Below the pieces are notes generated by a model, which had not been told where the DNA came from, did no database searches, and was given only the letters and a program-made list of their open reading frames with translations. Source: a virus. Taken from it: 23,723 nucleotides of DNA. Location: the IMG/VR virus record IMGVR_UViG_3300044825_000668, positions 1-23,723 of that record; one strand, written 5' to 3'. Positions 15,257-21,911 of the stretch are shown here, piece by piece. The position numbers and the translations under genes are program-made. How positions within the stretch are numbered: the first letter of the stretch is position 1; every line of letters begins with the position of its first letter.

Positions 15257-15915
15257 ACAACCTTCTTGTCAGGTATATATGTGCGGAGTTTAGCAGGAAT
15301 TTGTAAAAAGAAAAGGGGTGTAGATTTGGCAGCTGTTTCGTGTAACGTGGAAAGCCGCAAAAACCGTTACTTGCTGCATCCTCTAGTGGCGGCTTAACCA
15401 CCCCGCAAAATAATATACACCAAGGAGACGGGACTCCAAAATATTTGGTGGGGGGCCATTTCGCTATTAACGCAGCTGTACTTCCCATGGAAAAAAGTAG
15501 ACCCCCCGGGGGGTGTAAGTTTAAATGAAAGTTTGGTTGCTGTATGTTTTAGGTTATGTATTACGTGAGAATAGGATAATTTAAAAGGGTGACAAAAAGT
15601 CGGGCTCATTTTTAAATTGCGTAATTGGTTGTGCAGATTATTGTGTATATATCGTTCTAGGTTCCATCAACTGTTATTTGGGGGGTCAGGTAGTGGTGGG
15701 GTGTGAACTTGCCAAAAATTTTATGGGCTATGCCTAGTTGTAATTAAATACTCCAATGCTAGTTATGTGGTCGAAATTTTTTTTGACCCTTTCGGCTCGG
15801 CTCGGCTTGTGTGCGGTTGTAGTCGTTTGCCTGTAAAAATCCTACACTATTACATTGGTTCAGGTAATATAAAGGTATGGGGTAATCAAGCCCTATATTA
15901 TTTGCGAGGTGCATT
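15257..15915 (+). other. Divergent non-coding region between late and early arms
   Basis: About 660 bp separate the minus-strand late operon from the plus-strand arm. No convincing gene is present on either strand; the open frames found are short, lack ribosome sites and look random. The region contains a perfect 14-bp palindrome ACCCCCCGGGGGGT (15501-15514), G6 runs at 15450-15455 and 15680-15685, an inverted repeat AAGCCGC (15352-15358) / GCGGCTT (15389-15395), and three tandem CGGCT units (15793-15807). Weak promoter-like hexamers occur (TTGGTT 15625 with TATATA 15646, 15-nt gap), but no good sigma70 match is seen for either arm. Regulatory signals for both arms are expected here. Confidence 0.6.
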
Positions 15916-16101
15916 ATGACTAGAGGTATTTGGGTAGTTGAATGGATAAGTGGTAATGAAATGCTTACTAAGTTTTTTCATTATGAATCAGACGCTAGAA
16001 AGTTTTGCCAAGATTTATATAACGAGTGCCTGATTGTTGGTGATGTGTTCCGAGATGATTACAGGGTTTATTCTGATCTCGCTGAGCAAGGTTTATTGTA
16101 G
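15916..16101 (+). CDS. 61-aa phage protein of unknown function
   Basis: Begins MTRGIWVVEWISGNEMLTKF and ends RVYSDLAEQGLL, with an aromatic-rich N-terminal half, one Cys near the middle and a predicted alpha/beta fold. GAGGTG lies 6 nt before the ATG. It is the first plus-strand gene after the divergent gap and is separated from the following gene by a leader that holds a 31-bp palindrome. No family recognised. Early-phase phage genes of this size are often host-takeover factors; that is context only. Confidence 0.65.
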   Translation: MTRGIWVVEWISGNEMLTKFFHYESDARKFCQDLYNECLIVGDVFRDDYRVYSDLAEQGLL

Positions 16102-16136
16102 TGCGGTTTGAGGGTTGCCGATTCAGCCCTCGCTTT

Positions 16137-16167
16137 GCACAATTCAAGGTCGTATCTTGGTTTGTGC
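16137..16167 (+). promoter_or_regulatory. 31-bp interrupted palindrome, copy 1
   Basis: Arms GCACAATTCAAGG and TCTTGGTTTGTGC around the centre TCGTA. In RNA the arms pair over almost the full length, with one U-U mismatch and two G-U wobbles. It ends 20 nt before the ATG at 16188, just ahead of its ribosome site. It is followed by GTTTTT, but without a strong G/C stem it is unlikely to be a terminator. Confidence 0.75.
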
Positions 16168-16187
16168 GTTTTTATGGAGATGTAATC

Positions 16188-16919
16188 ATGCCAAATAAGG
16201 CAAATACTAAAGTAGTAAACCCTTTTGAGGGTGTAGTGAATCAGGTTGTAAATCCCGATGGTTCTGTCGTTCCTGTGCAGTATGTGGCTAATCCTGCTGA
16301 GGTCTATAACTTATCGGCTGAGGAGTTTGCCGATTTGACGGATTTAGCAGAGGATTGGTTCAATGGTTGCGACCTACTCGGCAAAGGTAAAACCTTGCGT
16401 TCTGATACCGCCAAGGCTATCAAGAAAATGCTTGGTGAGTTGCCTGAGTTTGCCAAGTATCACGCCTACCGCCAAGCATTTATCAATCAAATGCTTAGTT
16501 CGGGCAAAACCAAGAACGATACCTCGGCTGGTCAGATGTGGAACGAGTTGATCGATTTGGTGCGTGATATATGCAAACCCTTTGCTATACCCAAATCACC
16601 CAAGGCTAATGCTCAGCGTATGCAGTCAAAGCGAGATCAGGAACGCAAGGCGTTGGAATCGCTTAGTGATGATGAGTTGCTGTCGGCTTTGGCTAATTAC
16701 ACTGATAGCAAACAGTTCACCAAGTGCAATATGGTGCAGACTGTATTGACTCAGCGTGAAAAACTTAGGGTTAAAAATGACCCCAAGTTAATCAAGGCTC
16801 AAGAGGAATTGAAAGCCAAGCGGGATTCGATTATTGCAGATGTTCGCAAAATTAAATCTATGGATCACCTAGCCAAGATCCAATCATACATGGCTCAGTA
16901 TGTTCCTAAAGTTGTCTAA
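16188..16919 (+). CDS. 243-aa phage protein of unknown function
   Basis: Start at ATG 16188 with GGAG upstream (TATGGAGATGTAATC); an ATG at 16101 in frame would run through the palindrome and is unlikely. The N-terminal 45 residues are beta-prone and repeat Asn/Val/Pro (KVVNPFEGVVNQVVNPDGSV). The rest is helical: LSAEEFADLTDLAEDWFNGC, LRSDTAKAIKKMLGELPEFA, then a Lys/Glu-rich C-terminal coiled coil (KAQEELKAKRDSIIADVRKI). No catalytic motif recognised. Tandem terminators follow immediately, so it ends a transcription unit. Confidence 0.7.
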   Translation: MPNKANTKVVNPFEGVVNQVVNPDGSVVPVQYVANPAEVYNLSAEEFADLTDLAEDWFNGCDLLGKGKTLRSDTAKAIKKMLGELPEFAKYHAYRQAFINQMLSSGKTKNDTSAGQMWNELIDLVRDICKPFAIPKSPKANAQRMQSKRDQERKALESLSDDELLSALANYTDSKQFTKCNMVQTVLTQREKLRVKNDPKLIKAQEELKAKRDSIIADVRKIKSMDHLAKIQSYMAQYVPKVV

Positions 16920-16935
16920 TTAGTCAGTTTTACCA

Positions 16936-16959
16936 AGCCCTCGAAAGAGGGCTTTTTTT
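16936..16959 (+). terminator. Rho-independent terminator 1
   Basis: Stem AGCCCTC / GAGGGCT with the tetraloop GAAA, followed by seven T. It lies 17 nt past the stop of the 243-aa protein gene. A GNRA tetraloop and a 7-bp stem make a strong intrinsic terminator. Confidence 0.95.
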
Positions 16960-16960
16960 C

Positions 16961-16987
16961 GCCTAGCATTTTTGCTAGGCTTTTTTT
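16961..16987 (+). terminator. Rho-independent terminator 2 (tandem)
   Basis: Stem GCCTAGCA / TGCTAGGC with loop TTTT, followed by seven T, starting 1 nt after the first terminator. A tandem pair of this kind insulates the upstream unit from the control region downstream. Confidence 0.95.
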
Positions 16988-17075
16988 ATTTCTTCACCCT
17001 CTTTAGTTCCCTATCTCAATAGGGAACGGTCATTGTAGCAACGCAATAGCCCTTTCTGACTTCGGGCTTTTTGAC

Positions 17076-17096
17076 TTATGCTGGAGTCCAGCATAA
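17076..17096 (+). promoter_or_regulatory. 21-bp near-perfect palindrome
   Basis: TTATGCTGGA then G then TCCAGCATAA: 10-bp perfect arms with a single central base. Not followed by a T-run, so not an intrinsic terminator. Size and symmetry suit an operator for a dimeric repressor, or a site in an origin. No second copy seen in the window. Confidence 0.6.
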
Positions 17097-17124
17097 CAAA
17101 ATTTATTTTGTTTGTCAAGCGTGC

Positions 17125-17456
17125 ATTGTTCTAAAAAACCCCCCTATTGTTCTGTATTGTTCTATGCCCTTGGAACATTCCTAACCCCTTGATTTAACTA
17201 AGTTTTATTGCGTTTTTTGGGGTATTGTTCTATTGTTCTGTCAAACTACAAACGCCAACTTTTTTTAGCCCTTCGAGAGACCCCCTTCGCATAGTGCAGA
17301 GGTGTTCCAAAGAAAAATTTGCCCCCCTTAATATAATCTAATAGAACAATAGAACAATATACTAAAACTAACCGCAAAGCCAATACCAGCATGGTTTTCT
17401 ATTGTTCTATCGCACATAGAACATTATCGAACATTACGAACAATACACAGAACATT
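17125..17456 (+). repeat. Array of ATTGTTCT / AGAACAAT repeats (iteron-like)
   Basis: Eight exact copies of the octamer, counted on both strands: forward at 17125, 17146, 17156, 17224, 17232 and 17401; reverse at 17343 and 17351. Five variants (GAACATT or GAACAAT) at 17173, 17419, 17429, 17438 and 17450. Close pairs are spaced 8-12 bp, roughly one helical turn. The array is about 330 bp and stops about 60 bp before the promoter. This is the pattern of iterons in origins or of cooperative operator sites. Confidence 0.8.
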
Positions 17457-17515
17457 CAACCCACAAAGCCCATGCCTACACACGCACACACAAGTAAAAT
17501 AAATCCTACAAACTC

Positions 17516-17544
17516 TTGACAAAGTAAGGTATTTGTGGTATACT
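17516..17544 (+). promoter_or_regulatory. Sigma70-type promoter
   Basis: A perfect -35 TTGACA (17516-17521), a 17-bp spacer and a -10 TATACT (17539-17544). Predicted transcription start is near 17551, giving an 89-nt leader that contains a 31-bp palindrome before the ATG at 17640. This is the clearest promoter in the window and should be read by host RNA polymerase, consistent with early transcription. Confidence 0.9.
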
Positions 17545-17590
17545 TAAAGAATGGGATATCGTCTAAATTTTTTGCAACCAAACCCAACCC

Positions 17591-17621
17591 GCACATTTCA
17601 AGTTCCCATCTTGATTTGTGC
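17591..17621 (+). promoter_or_regulatory. 31-bp interrupted palindrome, copy 2
   Basis: Arms GCACATTTCAAGT and TCTTGATTTGTGC around centre TCCCA; the arm variants are swapped relative to copies 3-5, as if the element were inverted. It lies about 40-70 nt downstream of the predicted transcription start, inside the leader, and ends 5 nt before AAGGAG of the next gene. Confidence 0.75.
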
Positions 17622-17639
17622 AACACAAGGAGATGTTAT

Positions 17640-17906
17640 ATGTATCAAGCAAAGTTTCAAACCAACACCGCATACGATACGCACATACTATGCACCGTAT
17701 GTCATTTCCCCAAAGTCACCCAAGGTCGCTACGACCACCTCAAAAGCATCAAACAACGCATTACTTGTCATGCCTGCGGTGAGAAGATTGCCGAGCAAGA
17801 ATCCCGCAAAAAGCAAAGCCGAGTATTACCCATCAACAAAAGCACCCCGACTTACATCAGCGACCCTGAGATGCTCAAGCAACTAAACCCAAAGAGGACG
17901 ACATGA
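17640..17906 (+). CDS. Zinc-ribbon small phage protein
   Basis: 88 aa. Start ATG 17640 with AAGGAG 7 nt upstream; a longer frame opening at 17535 begins before the predicted transcription start and is excluded. Two CxxC pairs (C18/C21 and C43/C46) enclose a basic loop (KVTQGRYDHLKSIKQRI), forming a four-Cys zinc ribbon. The tail is Lys/Arg/Ser/Pro-rich. Such ribbons bind nucleic acid or protein. It is the first gene after the strong promoter, and its stop overlaps the next ATG (ATGA). Confidence 0.75.
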   Translation: MYQAKFQTNTAYDTHILCTVCHFPKVTQGRYDHLKSIKQRITCHACGEKIAEQESRKKQSRVLPINKSTPTYISDPEMLKQLNPKRTT

Positions 17907-18268
17907 ACAGGCTACTAACAACAGAAAAACTACGGCAAGAAGTAGACGAAATATGGACAAAAACCCAAGCCTATGAAAAAGGCTACCAAGAAGGAAAGGA
18001 ATACCAAATGAGTGAACCAAGAGAACCAAGATTTGAAGATGATTTTGATTGCGATACCGACCCTCAAGAACCCATGCCACCCGCATGGTTTGAAACCACT
18101 ATCGAGGACATTGCAATCATGAAGTCCCACATCTACGCACAAGAGTATGACCCACACGCAGGCAGGGTCGTGCAAAAGGGCAATTACGCAGAAATCAAGG
18201 AAGCATACAAGGCGGGCTTTCTTGATGGCTTTACCCACCGCCTAACACAACTTAACACAGGAGAATAA
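17903..18268 (+). CDS. Acidic 121-aa phage protein of unknown function
   Basis: Starts MNRLLTTEKLRQEVDEIWTK and continues YEKGYQEGKEYQMSEPREPR, then an acidic stretch (FEDDFDCDTDPQEPMPPAWF) and a C-terminal helix EIKEAYKAGFLDGFTHRLTQ. The two Gly-Tyr/Gly-Phe repeats (EKGYQEGKEYQ and KAGFLDGFTHR) resemble each other. No family recognised. Coupled to the zinc-ribbon gene by overlap. Confidence 0.65.
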   Translation: MNRLLTTEKLRQEVDEIWTKTQAYEKGYQEGKEYQMSEPREPRFEDDFDCDTDPQEPMPPAWFETTIEDIAIMKSHIYAQEYDPHAGRVVQKGNYAEIKEAYKAGFLDGFTHRLTQLNTGE

Positions 18269-18270
18269 GT

Positions 18271-18453
18271 ATGACTACCTTCACAACCGAAGACCGCATC
18301 AATGCGGAAAAAACTCAAGAACTTCAAGCCGAGATACGCAATCTCAAGATCGAACTCAAGCACCAAAAAGAACGGGTCGAGAATTGGAAAGCGGCATACG
18401 ACAAAGTCATGGACTACAACAAGAAACTCCTCGCAAAGGGGTGTGACAAATGA
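18271..18453 (+). CDS. 60-aa coiled-coil protein
   Basis: Almost entirely helical with charged heptads: FTTEDRINAEKTQELQAEIR then IELKHQKERVENWKAAYDKV and DYNKKLLAKG. AGGAG lies 7 nt before the ATG. The stop overlaps the start of a 29-aa membrane peptide (ATGA). Function unknown; a dimerising partner of neighbours is possible. Confidence 0.65.
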   Translation: MTTFTTEDRINAEKTQELQAEIRNLKIELKHQKERVENWKAAYDKVMDYNKKLLAKGCDK

Positions 18454-18539
18454 AGTCGTTTTTGCAGATAGGGTTATTCCTACTCATGATCGCCGTATGC
18501 GTAGTCTTGTGGTCAATCAAGTTGGAGTATGGGTTATGA
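18450..18539 (+). CDS. 29-aa single-pass membrane peptide
   Basis: ATG 18450 overlaps the stop of the previous gene; 29 codons then TGA, which itself overlaps the next ATG at 18536. The translation starts MKSFLQIGLFLLMIAVCVVL and ends WSIKLEYGL, giving one clear transmembrane helix with a Lys at the inside end. ATGA overlaps on both sides argue that it is translated in the chain. Role unknown; candidates are a small membrane effector or toxin-like early peptide. Confidence 0.6.
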   Translation: MKSFLQIGLFLLMIAVCVVLWSIKLEYGL

Positions 18540-18721
18540 CTGAATACTACAAGGGACAACGCATTAGTGAGTTGTTGGGTGAGATTGACAGGCTGACCAA
18601 GATATTGGACACCTTCAAATTCGAGACCCTAAACCAAGCCGAGCAAGACCATGTGACCAAAGCGTTCTCGCAAATGGCAATCATGAAAGCCAAACTCACC
18701 GCATTACAGGGGGAGAAATGA
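18536..18721 (+). CDS. 61-aa helical phage protein
   Basis: Starts MTEYYKGQRISELLGEIDRL, then ILDTFKFETLNQAEQDHVTK and FSQMAIMKAKLTALQGEK. A longer open frame begins at 18302, but the overlapping ATGA at 18536 and the upstream membrane peptide define the start. Helical, with likely coiled-coil ends. No family recognised. Confidence 0.6.
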   Translation: MTEYYKGQRISELLGEIDRLTKILDTFKFETLNQAEQDHVTKAFSQMAIMKAKLTALQGEK

Positions 18722-18966
18722 CTTCCATGCGACTAGCCAAGCGAAGGTATCAGATGGAAATGCTGTTGGTTGATGCCCTACCAGATGAGCCACCAAGCCC
18801 TCAAACTATTCTTGAGAGTGCCGTAAATCGAGCAATCGAGGATTTGCAACAGGCTCAGGCAAGGGGTATTGATCGCCGACACAAAGACATATTGATTTGG
18901 AAGGCGTGTTTTGATTTGCAACAAGCAAGGGAGAAAGCAAATGAAGCAAAAAAAGATAGTAGTTGA
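18718..18966 (+). CDS. 82-aa helical phage protein
   Basis: Starts MTSMRLAKRRYQMEMLLVDA, then ILESAVNRAIEDLQQAQARG and DRRHKDILIWKACFDLQQAR. Amphipathic helices with a basic N-terminus. The start overlaps the previous stop (ATGA) and the 3' end overlaps the next gene by 26 nt. Unknown function. Confidence 0.6.
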   Translation: MTSMRLAKRRYQMEMLLVDALPDEPPSPQTILESAVNRAIEDLQQAQARGIDRRHKDILIWKACFDLQQAREKANEAKKDSS

Positions 18967-19201
18967 AGGCTTAGATATGACCACATACACAGGGACAGAA
19001 GACCCATACCATGTGGTGGGTAGAACTTATCGAACCGCAAGCGAGGCATTTAGAGATGCAGAGTATGCGTGTGCCATAGAAAAGCACACCTCAGACTTTC
19101 GCCATGCAGTTAGTTGGTTCTCGGATTTCTTTATGACTTTATTTATGGGTGGGTGTGCCATAGCCCTCCCAGTGTTGTTTGTTTTATGGCTAACCAAGTA
19201 G
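18941..19201 (+). CDS. Small membrane-anchored protein
   Basis: 86 aa from ATG 18941 (AAGGGAG upstream); an ATG at 18911 gives a longer frame inside the previous gene. A soluble N-terminal part (KIVVEGLDMTTYTGTEDPYH) with a helix TASEAFRDAEYACAIEKHTS precedes a C-terminal membrane helix (FFMTLFMGGCAIALPVLFVL). A tail-anchored topology is likely. A 31-bp palindrome starts 2 nt after the stop, so this gene closes a sub-cluster. Function unknown. Confidence 0.65.
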   Translation: MKQKKIVVEGLDMTTYTGTEDPYHVVGRTYRTASEAFRDAEYACAIEKHTSDFRHAVSWFSDFFMTLFMGGCAIALPVLFVLWLTK

Positions 19202-19202
19202 T

Positions 19203-19233
19203 GCACAAATCAAGACCTAGTCTTGAAATGTGT
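19203..19233 (+). promoter_or_regulatory. 31-bp interrupted palindrome, copy 3
   Basis: Arms GCACAAATCAAGA and TCTTGAAATGTGT around centre CCTAG. As RNA it gives a 5-bp outer stem, a 2x2 A/A internal loop and a 6-bp inner stem. It starts 1 nt after the stop of the preceding gene and ends 24 nt before the ATG at 19258. A TTTTTT run follows this copy only, so weak termination is possible here. Confidence 0.75.
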
Positions 19234-19257
19234 TTTTTAACTAACCAAGGAGTAATT

Positions 19258-19743
19258 ATGAATCAAGAAGCAAATGCAGTATTAGAAAAAGCGAAGTCTA
19301 ACTTATCAGCACCCGACTTCAAAACCATGTCCATCATGGAATCCACTAAGTGGTGTGTAGAGCGTGGCTACGATAAGCCTGCGGATATTTCAAGTATCAC
19401 AGGTAAAAAAGCAGGGGTTATTAGCACCGCCTTGTGGAAGATCCGCAACCCCAAGAGGGTCAAGGTTCTAGCCCGTCGTGCCGCTAAGAAAAAAGCGGCG
19501 GCTAAAAAGGGTAGCCCTGCCGTTATGAAGACCAAGAAACCCAAGGTCAAGAACGGCTACTACGCAGATGGTATGGAGACCCCATGGCTAGATGCGATAA
19601 AGCGTCAGGGTGTTTTCCCTGAGTTTGTAAAACCAAGAAGTCTTGAGATTGCAGACAACGCACTACTCGTTGCAGAGAATCGCAGGCTCAAGGTTTTGGT
19701 CGAGCACTACGAGTCCTTACTTTTCGGTAAGGGAGGCAAATGA
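19258..19743 (+). CDS. Basic helix-turn-helix-like phage protein
   Basis: 161 aa from ATG 19258 (AAGGAG upstream); the frame is open from 19114 but that part contains the palindrome. Residues about 25-65 read MESTKWCVERGYDKPADISS, ITGKKAGVISTALWKIRN, shaped like a winged or helix-turn-helix DNA-binding segment. A Lys/Ala-rich linker follows (ARRAAKKKAAAKKG), then PWLDAIKRQGVFPEFVKPRS and a C-terminal coiled coil ALLVAENRRLKVLVEHYESL. A DNA-binding regulator is inferred; a nucleoid-type protein is the alternative. Confidence 0.65.
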   Translation: MNQEANAVLEKAKSNLSAPDFKTMSIMESTKWCVERGYDKPADISSITGKKAGVISTALWKIRNPKRVKVLARRAAKKKAAAKKGSPAVMKTKKPKVKNGYYADGMETPWLDAIKRQGVFPEFVKPRSLEIADNALLVAENRRLKVLVEHYESLLFGKGGK

Positions 19744-20735
19744 TGTATAGATCCTCGATGTATAACTCAGCAAGACTGCCGAGTATTGCCAATTACGACA
19801 TGGCTAAGAGGATCTACCAAGAGGCTCGACCCATTCGTGGGCGATACCCTGAGGAGAGACCGCTTGGTAAGAACCGCAGATACTCATGGATGCAGATACA
19901 TGAACGGGTAAGAAGCATAGAGTCCGAGGGTAATCCCGTAGGCGAGTATGTCAAGACCTATGCGTGTCAGTTGTATAGCACCGACTGTGTGGAGTTCTTT
20001 CCCAACAACGAGGTAGTCATTCGTGTGAACTATTGGCGGGGTCCGACAACTCTCATGTTCATAAACCATACGCTAAAGGAATACATTGGCGAGATTGGTT
20101 CAGAAGGGCATAAGTGGTATTTCATCAATAAGAATGGTGAAGCATATCCTATGCCGACTGGGCATGGAACTGAGATGCGGGTCAAGTTCATTGATGGGTA
20201 TGGGTATCGACCACTCGAAGTTAAAGAGGAATACAAATGCAAGGTTCGCAGGAAAGAGATGAACCGACTGCGTAAGTATTACTCCGACTTCATCGAGTAT
20301 GGCAAGACTATGCTCATGGCAGACGAGAAACTTGGTGATTGGAAATACTTATCCAAGAACCGAGAAGAACTCGGACTCAGAGTCGATAGGTATTGTGGCT
20401 ATGATGTGTGGTCACACTACGACTCGAAGACGGATAAGCAACTCGAAGTTAAGATTGCCGACCAACGCAGTAGACTCATGCAACTTGTGCAACAAGCCAT
20501 GGAGAAGAACGACCTTGAACTCAAGCGGAAGTTAATGCTTGCGGTTGCTCAGATGAGAGGTAGTTATTACTACGGCGGTGGTAATGGTAATGATTATGCC
20601 GCTACTTCTGTTGCTTTTGTCTCAGCGTTCGAGGAGATCATGAAGTATCACCATCACGATGTAGTGTTCGAGAGAATACCGCAACCGATTGGTGTGCCCT
20701 TCCGTGATCGCAACGATAAGTATGTCCCGCAGTAA
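19740..20735 (+). CDS. 331-aa phage protein of unknown function preceding the MoxR gene
   Basis: Starts MMYRSSMYNSARLPSIANYD, in an ATGATG that overlaps the previous stop. Aromatic- and Arg-rich: RRYSWMQIHERVRSIESEGN, DCVEFFPNNEVVIRVNYWRG, SEGHKWYFINKNGEAYPMPT, then a charged helix RRKEMNRLRKYYSDFIEYGK and LVQQAMEKNDLELKRKLMLA. The middle is beta-rich and the C-terminal half helical. No motif recognised. The gap to the MoxR gene holds palindrome copy 4, so it may be a separate unit, although order suggests related function. Confidence 0.7.
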   Translation: MMYRSSMYNSARLPSIANYDMAKRIYQEARPIRGRYPEERPLGKNRRYSWMQIHERVRSIESEGNPVGEYVKTYACQLYSTDCVEFFPNNEVVIRVNYWRGPTTLMFINHTLKEYIGEIGSEGHKWYFINKNGEAYPMPTGHGTEMRVKFIDGYGYRPLEVKEEYKCKVRRKEMNRLRKYYSDFIEYGKTMLMADEKLGDWKYLSKNREELGLRVDRYCGYDVWSHYDSKTDKQLEVKIADQRSRLMQLVQQAMEKNDLELKRKLMLAVAQMRGSYYYGGGNGNDYAATSVAFVSAFEEIMKYHHHDVVFERIPQPIGVPFRDRNDKYVPQ

Positions 20736-20766
20736 ACACAAATCAAGATCGTATCTTGAAATGTGC
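20736..20766 (+). promoter_or_regulatory. 31-bp interrupted palindrome, copy 4
   Basis: Arms ACACAAATCAAGA and TCTTGAAATGTGC around centre TCGTA (the same centre as copy 1). It begins directly after the stop of the 331-aa protein gene and lies 40 nt before the ATG of the MoxR gene. The right arm includes TTGAAA, and TATTAA follows 16 nt later, a weak promoter-like pairing not shared by other copies. Confidence 0.75.
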
Positions 20767-20806
20767 GTAGTCTATTTTATTAACTTAATTAAACAAGGAG
20801 TATTAA

Positions 20807-21901
20807 ATGTCTGAAGTAATTTTGAACCGCCTTTGCACACTTAAAGAAGCAGAGGACATGATTGTAAGCATGGGTGAGGGTGCAACATTTCACTTGATGG
20901 GTGAACCGGGGGTCGGTAAGACTTCTATGTTTAGGAATATCGTAGAACGCACAGGGTATCGTGGAATCTACATTGATGCACCGAACATTGAACTCGGCGA
21001 ATTGGGTATTCCGATCCCAAATCACGAGACCAAGACCACCCATATCTATCCTAACGAGCAATGGGGTTTTCATATTGATGAACCTAAAGTGATCTTCATT
21101 GACGAGTTTACCAAGGCTCATCAGTCAGTTAAGAATATGCTACACCCAATGCTTAATTCACCACGCATGGTCATGGGTATCCCCTTACACAAGAAAGATA
21201 TAGTCGTAACGGCGGGTAATTACACCACCGATGGTGTGGGCGATAACATGATGAGCCATTCTCGTAATCGTATCAGCGTAATCAATATTAAGAAACCCAA
21301 CGCAGGCTTCAATATTGATGGTTCAGTTGATAAAGATTCGTGGGGCGAGTGGGCTTTGCGTAATGAGATCGCACCTGAGATCTTGGCGTGGGTTAAGGAA
21401 ACACCGCAGGCTTTGGCATCTTATCTTGACGCAGGTCAGAATGGGAACAAATATATCTTTAATCCTAAAGAGGTGCAACGGTCATTTGTTTCTCCCCGCT
21501 CGCTTGAGCGTGCTTCAAACATTCTCAAGAAACGCAACGAGTTCACCGAGAACGCAGTTATCTGTGCACTCGAAGGCACAATCGGTGCACCAGCAGCACG
21601 AGATCTTATGGCTTTTGTTGCAGTTGCAGATAGTTTGCCAACATGGGAGTCCATCATTAAAGACCCCAACAACGCAGTAGTTCCGAGTAGTCCTGCGGCT
21701 TTGTGCCTCTTGGCTTTCTCAGCAGTTCAGAAGGTTGATCGTCAAACGATTAGTAAGTTCTTTGAGTATCTCAAGCGGACACCCAAGGAGTTGCAATCCG
21801 TATTCTGCTTATCAGGCATGAAAGACGATGAGAAGAAGAAGTTGTTTTTTACTAGTCAGTCATTCGTAGATTGGATGCGGACTAATCAATATCTATTTTA
21901 A
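20807..21901 (+). CDS. MoxR-type AAA+ ATPase
   Basis: 364 aa. Walker A GEPGVGKT at 32-39, Walker B VIFIDE at 95-100, sensor 1 in VVTAGNYTTD (N138) and arginine candidates in SHSRNRI (about 153-155). The C-terminal helical lid is followed by a region KEVQRSFVSPRSLERASNIL. MoxR ATPases form hexamers that remodel partner proteins and usually act with a VWA-domain protein encoded beside them, as here. AAGGAG lies ahead of the ATG. Partners and substrate in the phage are unknown; a role in remodelling a host or phage complex is inferred. Confidence 0.9.
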   Translation: MSEVILNRLCTLKEAEDMIVSMGEGATFHLMGEPGVGKTSMFRNIVERTGYRGIYIDAPNIELGELGIPIPNHETKTTHIYPNEQWGFHIDEPKVIFIDEFTKAHQSVKNMLHPMLNSPRMVMGIPLHKKDIVVTAGNYTTDGVGDNMMSHSRNRISVINIKKPNAGFNIDGSVDKDSWGEWALRNEIAPEILAWVKETPQALASYLDAGQNGNKYIFNPKEVQRSFVSPRSLERASNILKKRNEFTENAVICALEGTIGAPAARDLMAFVAVADSLPTWESIIKDPNNAVVPSSPAALCLLAFSAVQKVDRQTISKFFEYLKRTPKELQSVFCLSGMKDDEKKKLFFTSQSFVDWMRTNQYLF

Positions 21902-21911
21902 GGAGATGTAA

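Larger units (their letters stand above)
16988..17515 (+). other. Non-coding control region with palindromes and repeats; candidate origin or operator array
   Basis: No supported gene. It holds an inverted repeat GTTCCCTAT-CTCA-ATAGGGAAC (17006-17027), a stem-like AGCCC/GGGCT with T-run (17048-17071), a near-perfect palindrome (17076-17096), an array of ATTGTTCT-type repeats (17125-17456), C5-C6 runs at 17139, 17281 and 17322, and AT-rich stretches. It ends at a strong promoter. Clustered short repeats beside AT-rich DNA suggest a replication origin with iterons or a multi-site operator; replication genes are not in the window. Confidence 0.7.

Noticed and set aside
15203-15397. 64-aa plus-strand frame in the divergent gap
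   Set aside because: It overlaps the small-terminase start and has no ribosome site or known motif.
15257-17640. CRISPR array or tRNA genes in the non-coding regions
   Set aside because: The ATTGTTCT repeats are only 8 bp with irregular spacing and both orientations, and no cloverleaf-type sequence was seen.
17551-17886. 111-aa plus-strand frame starting at the predicted transcription start
   Set aside because: It lies in another frame of the zinc-ribbon gene and leader, with no ribosome site.
19203-19243. Palindrome copy 3 as a rho-independent terminator
   Set aside because: A T-run follows, but the stem is A/T-rich with a 2x2 internal loop, and the other four copies mostly lack T-runs.
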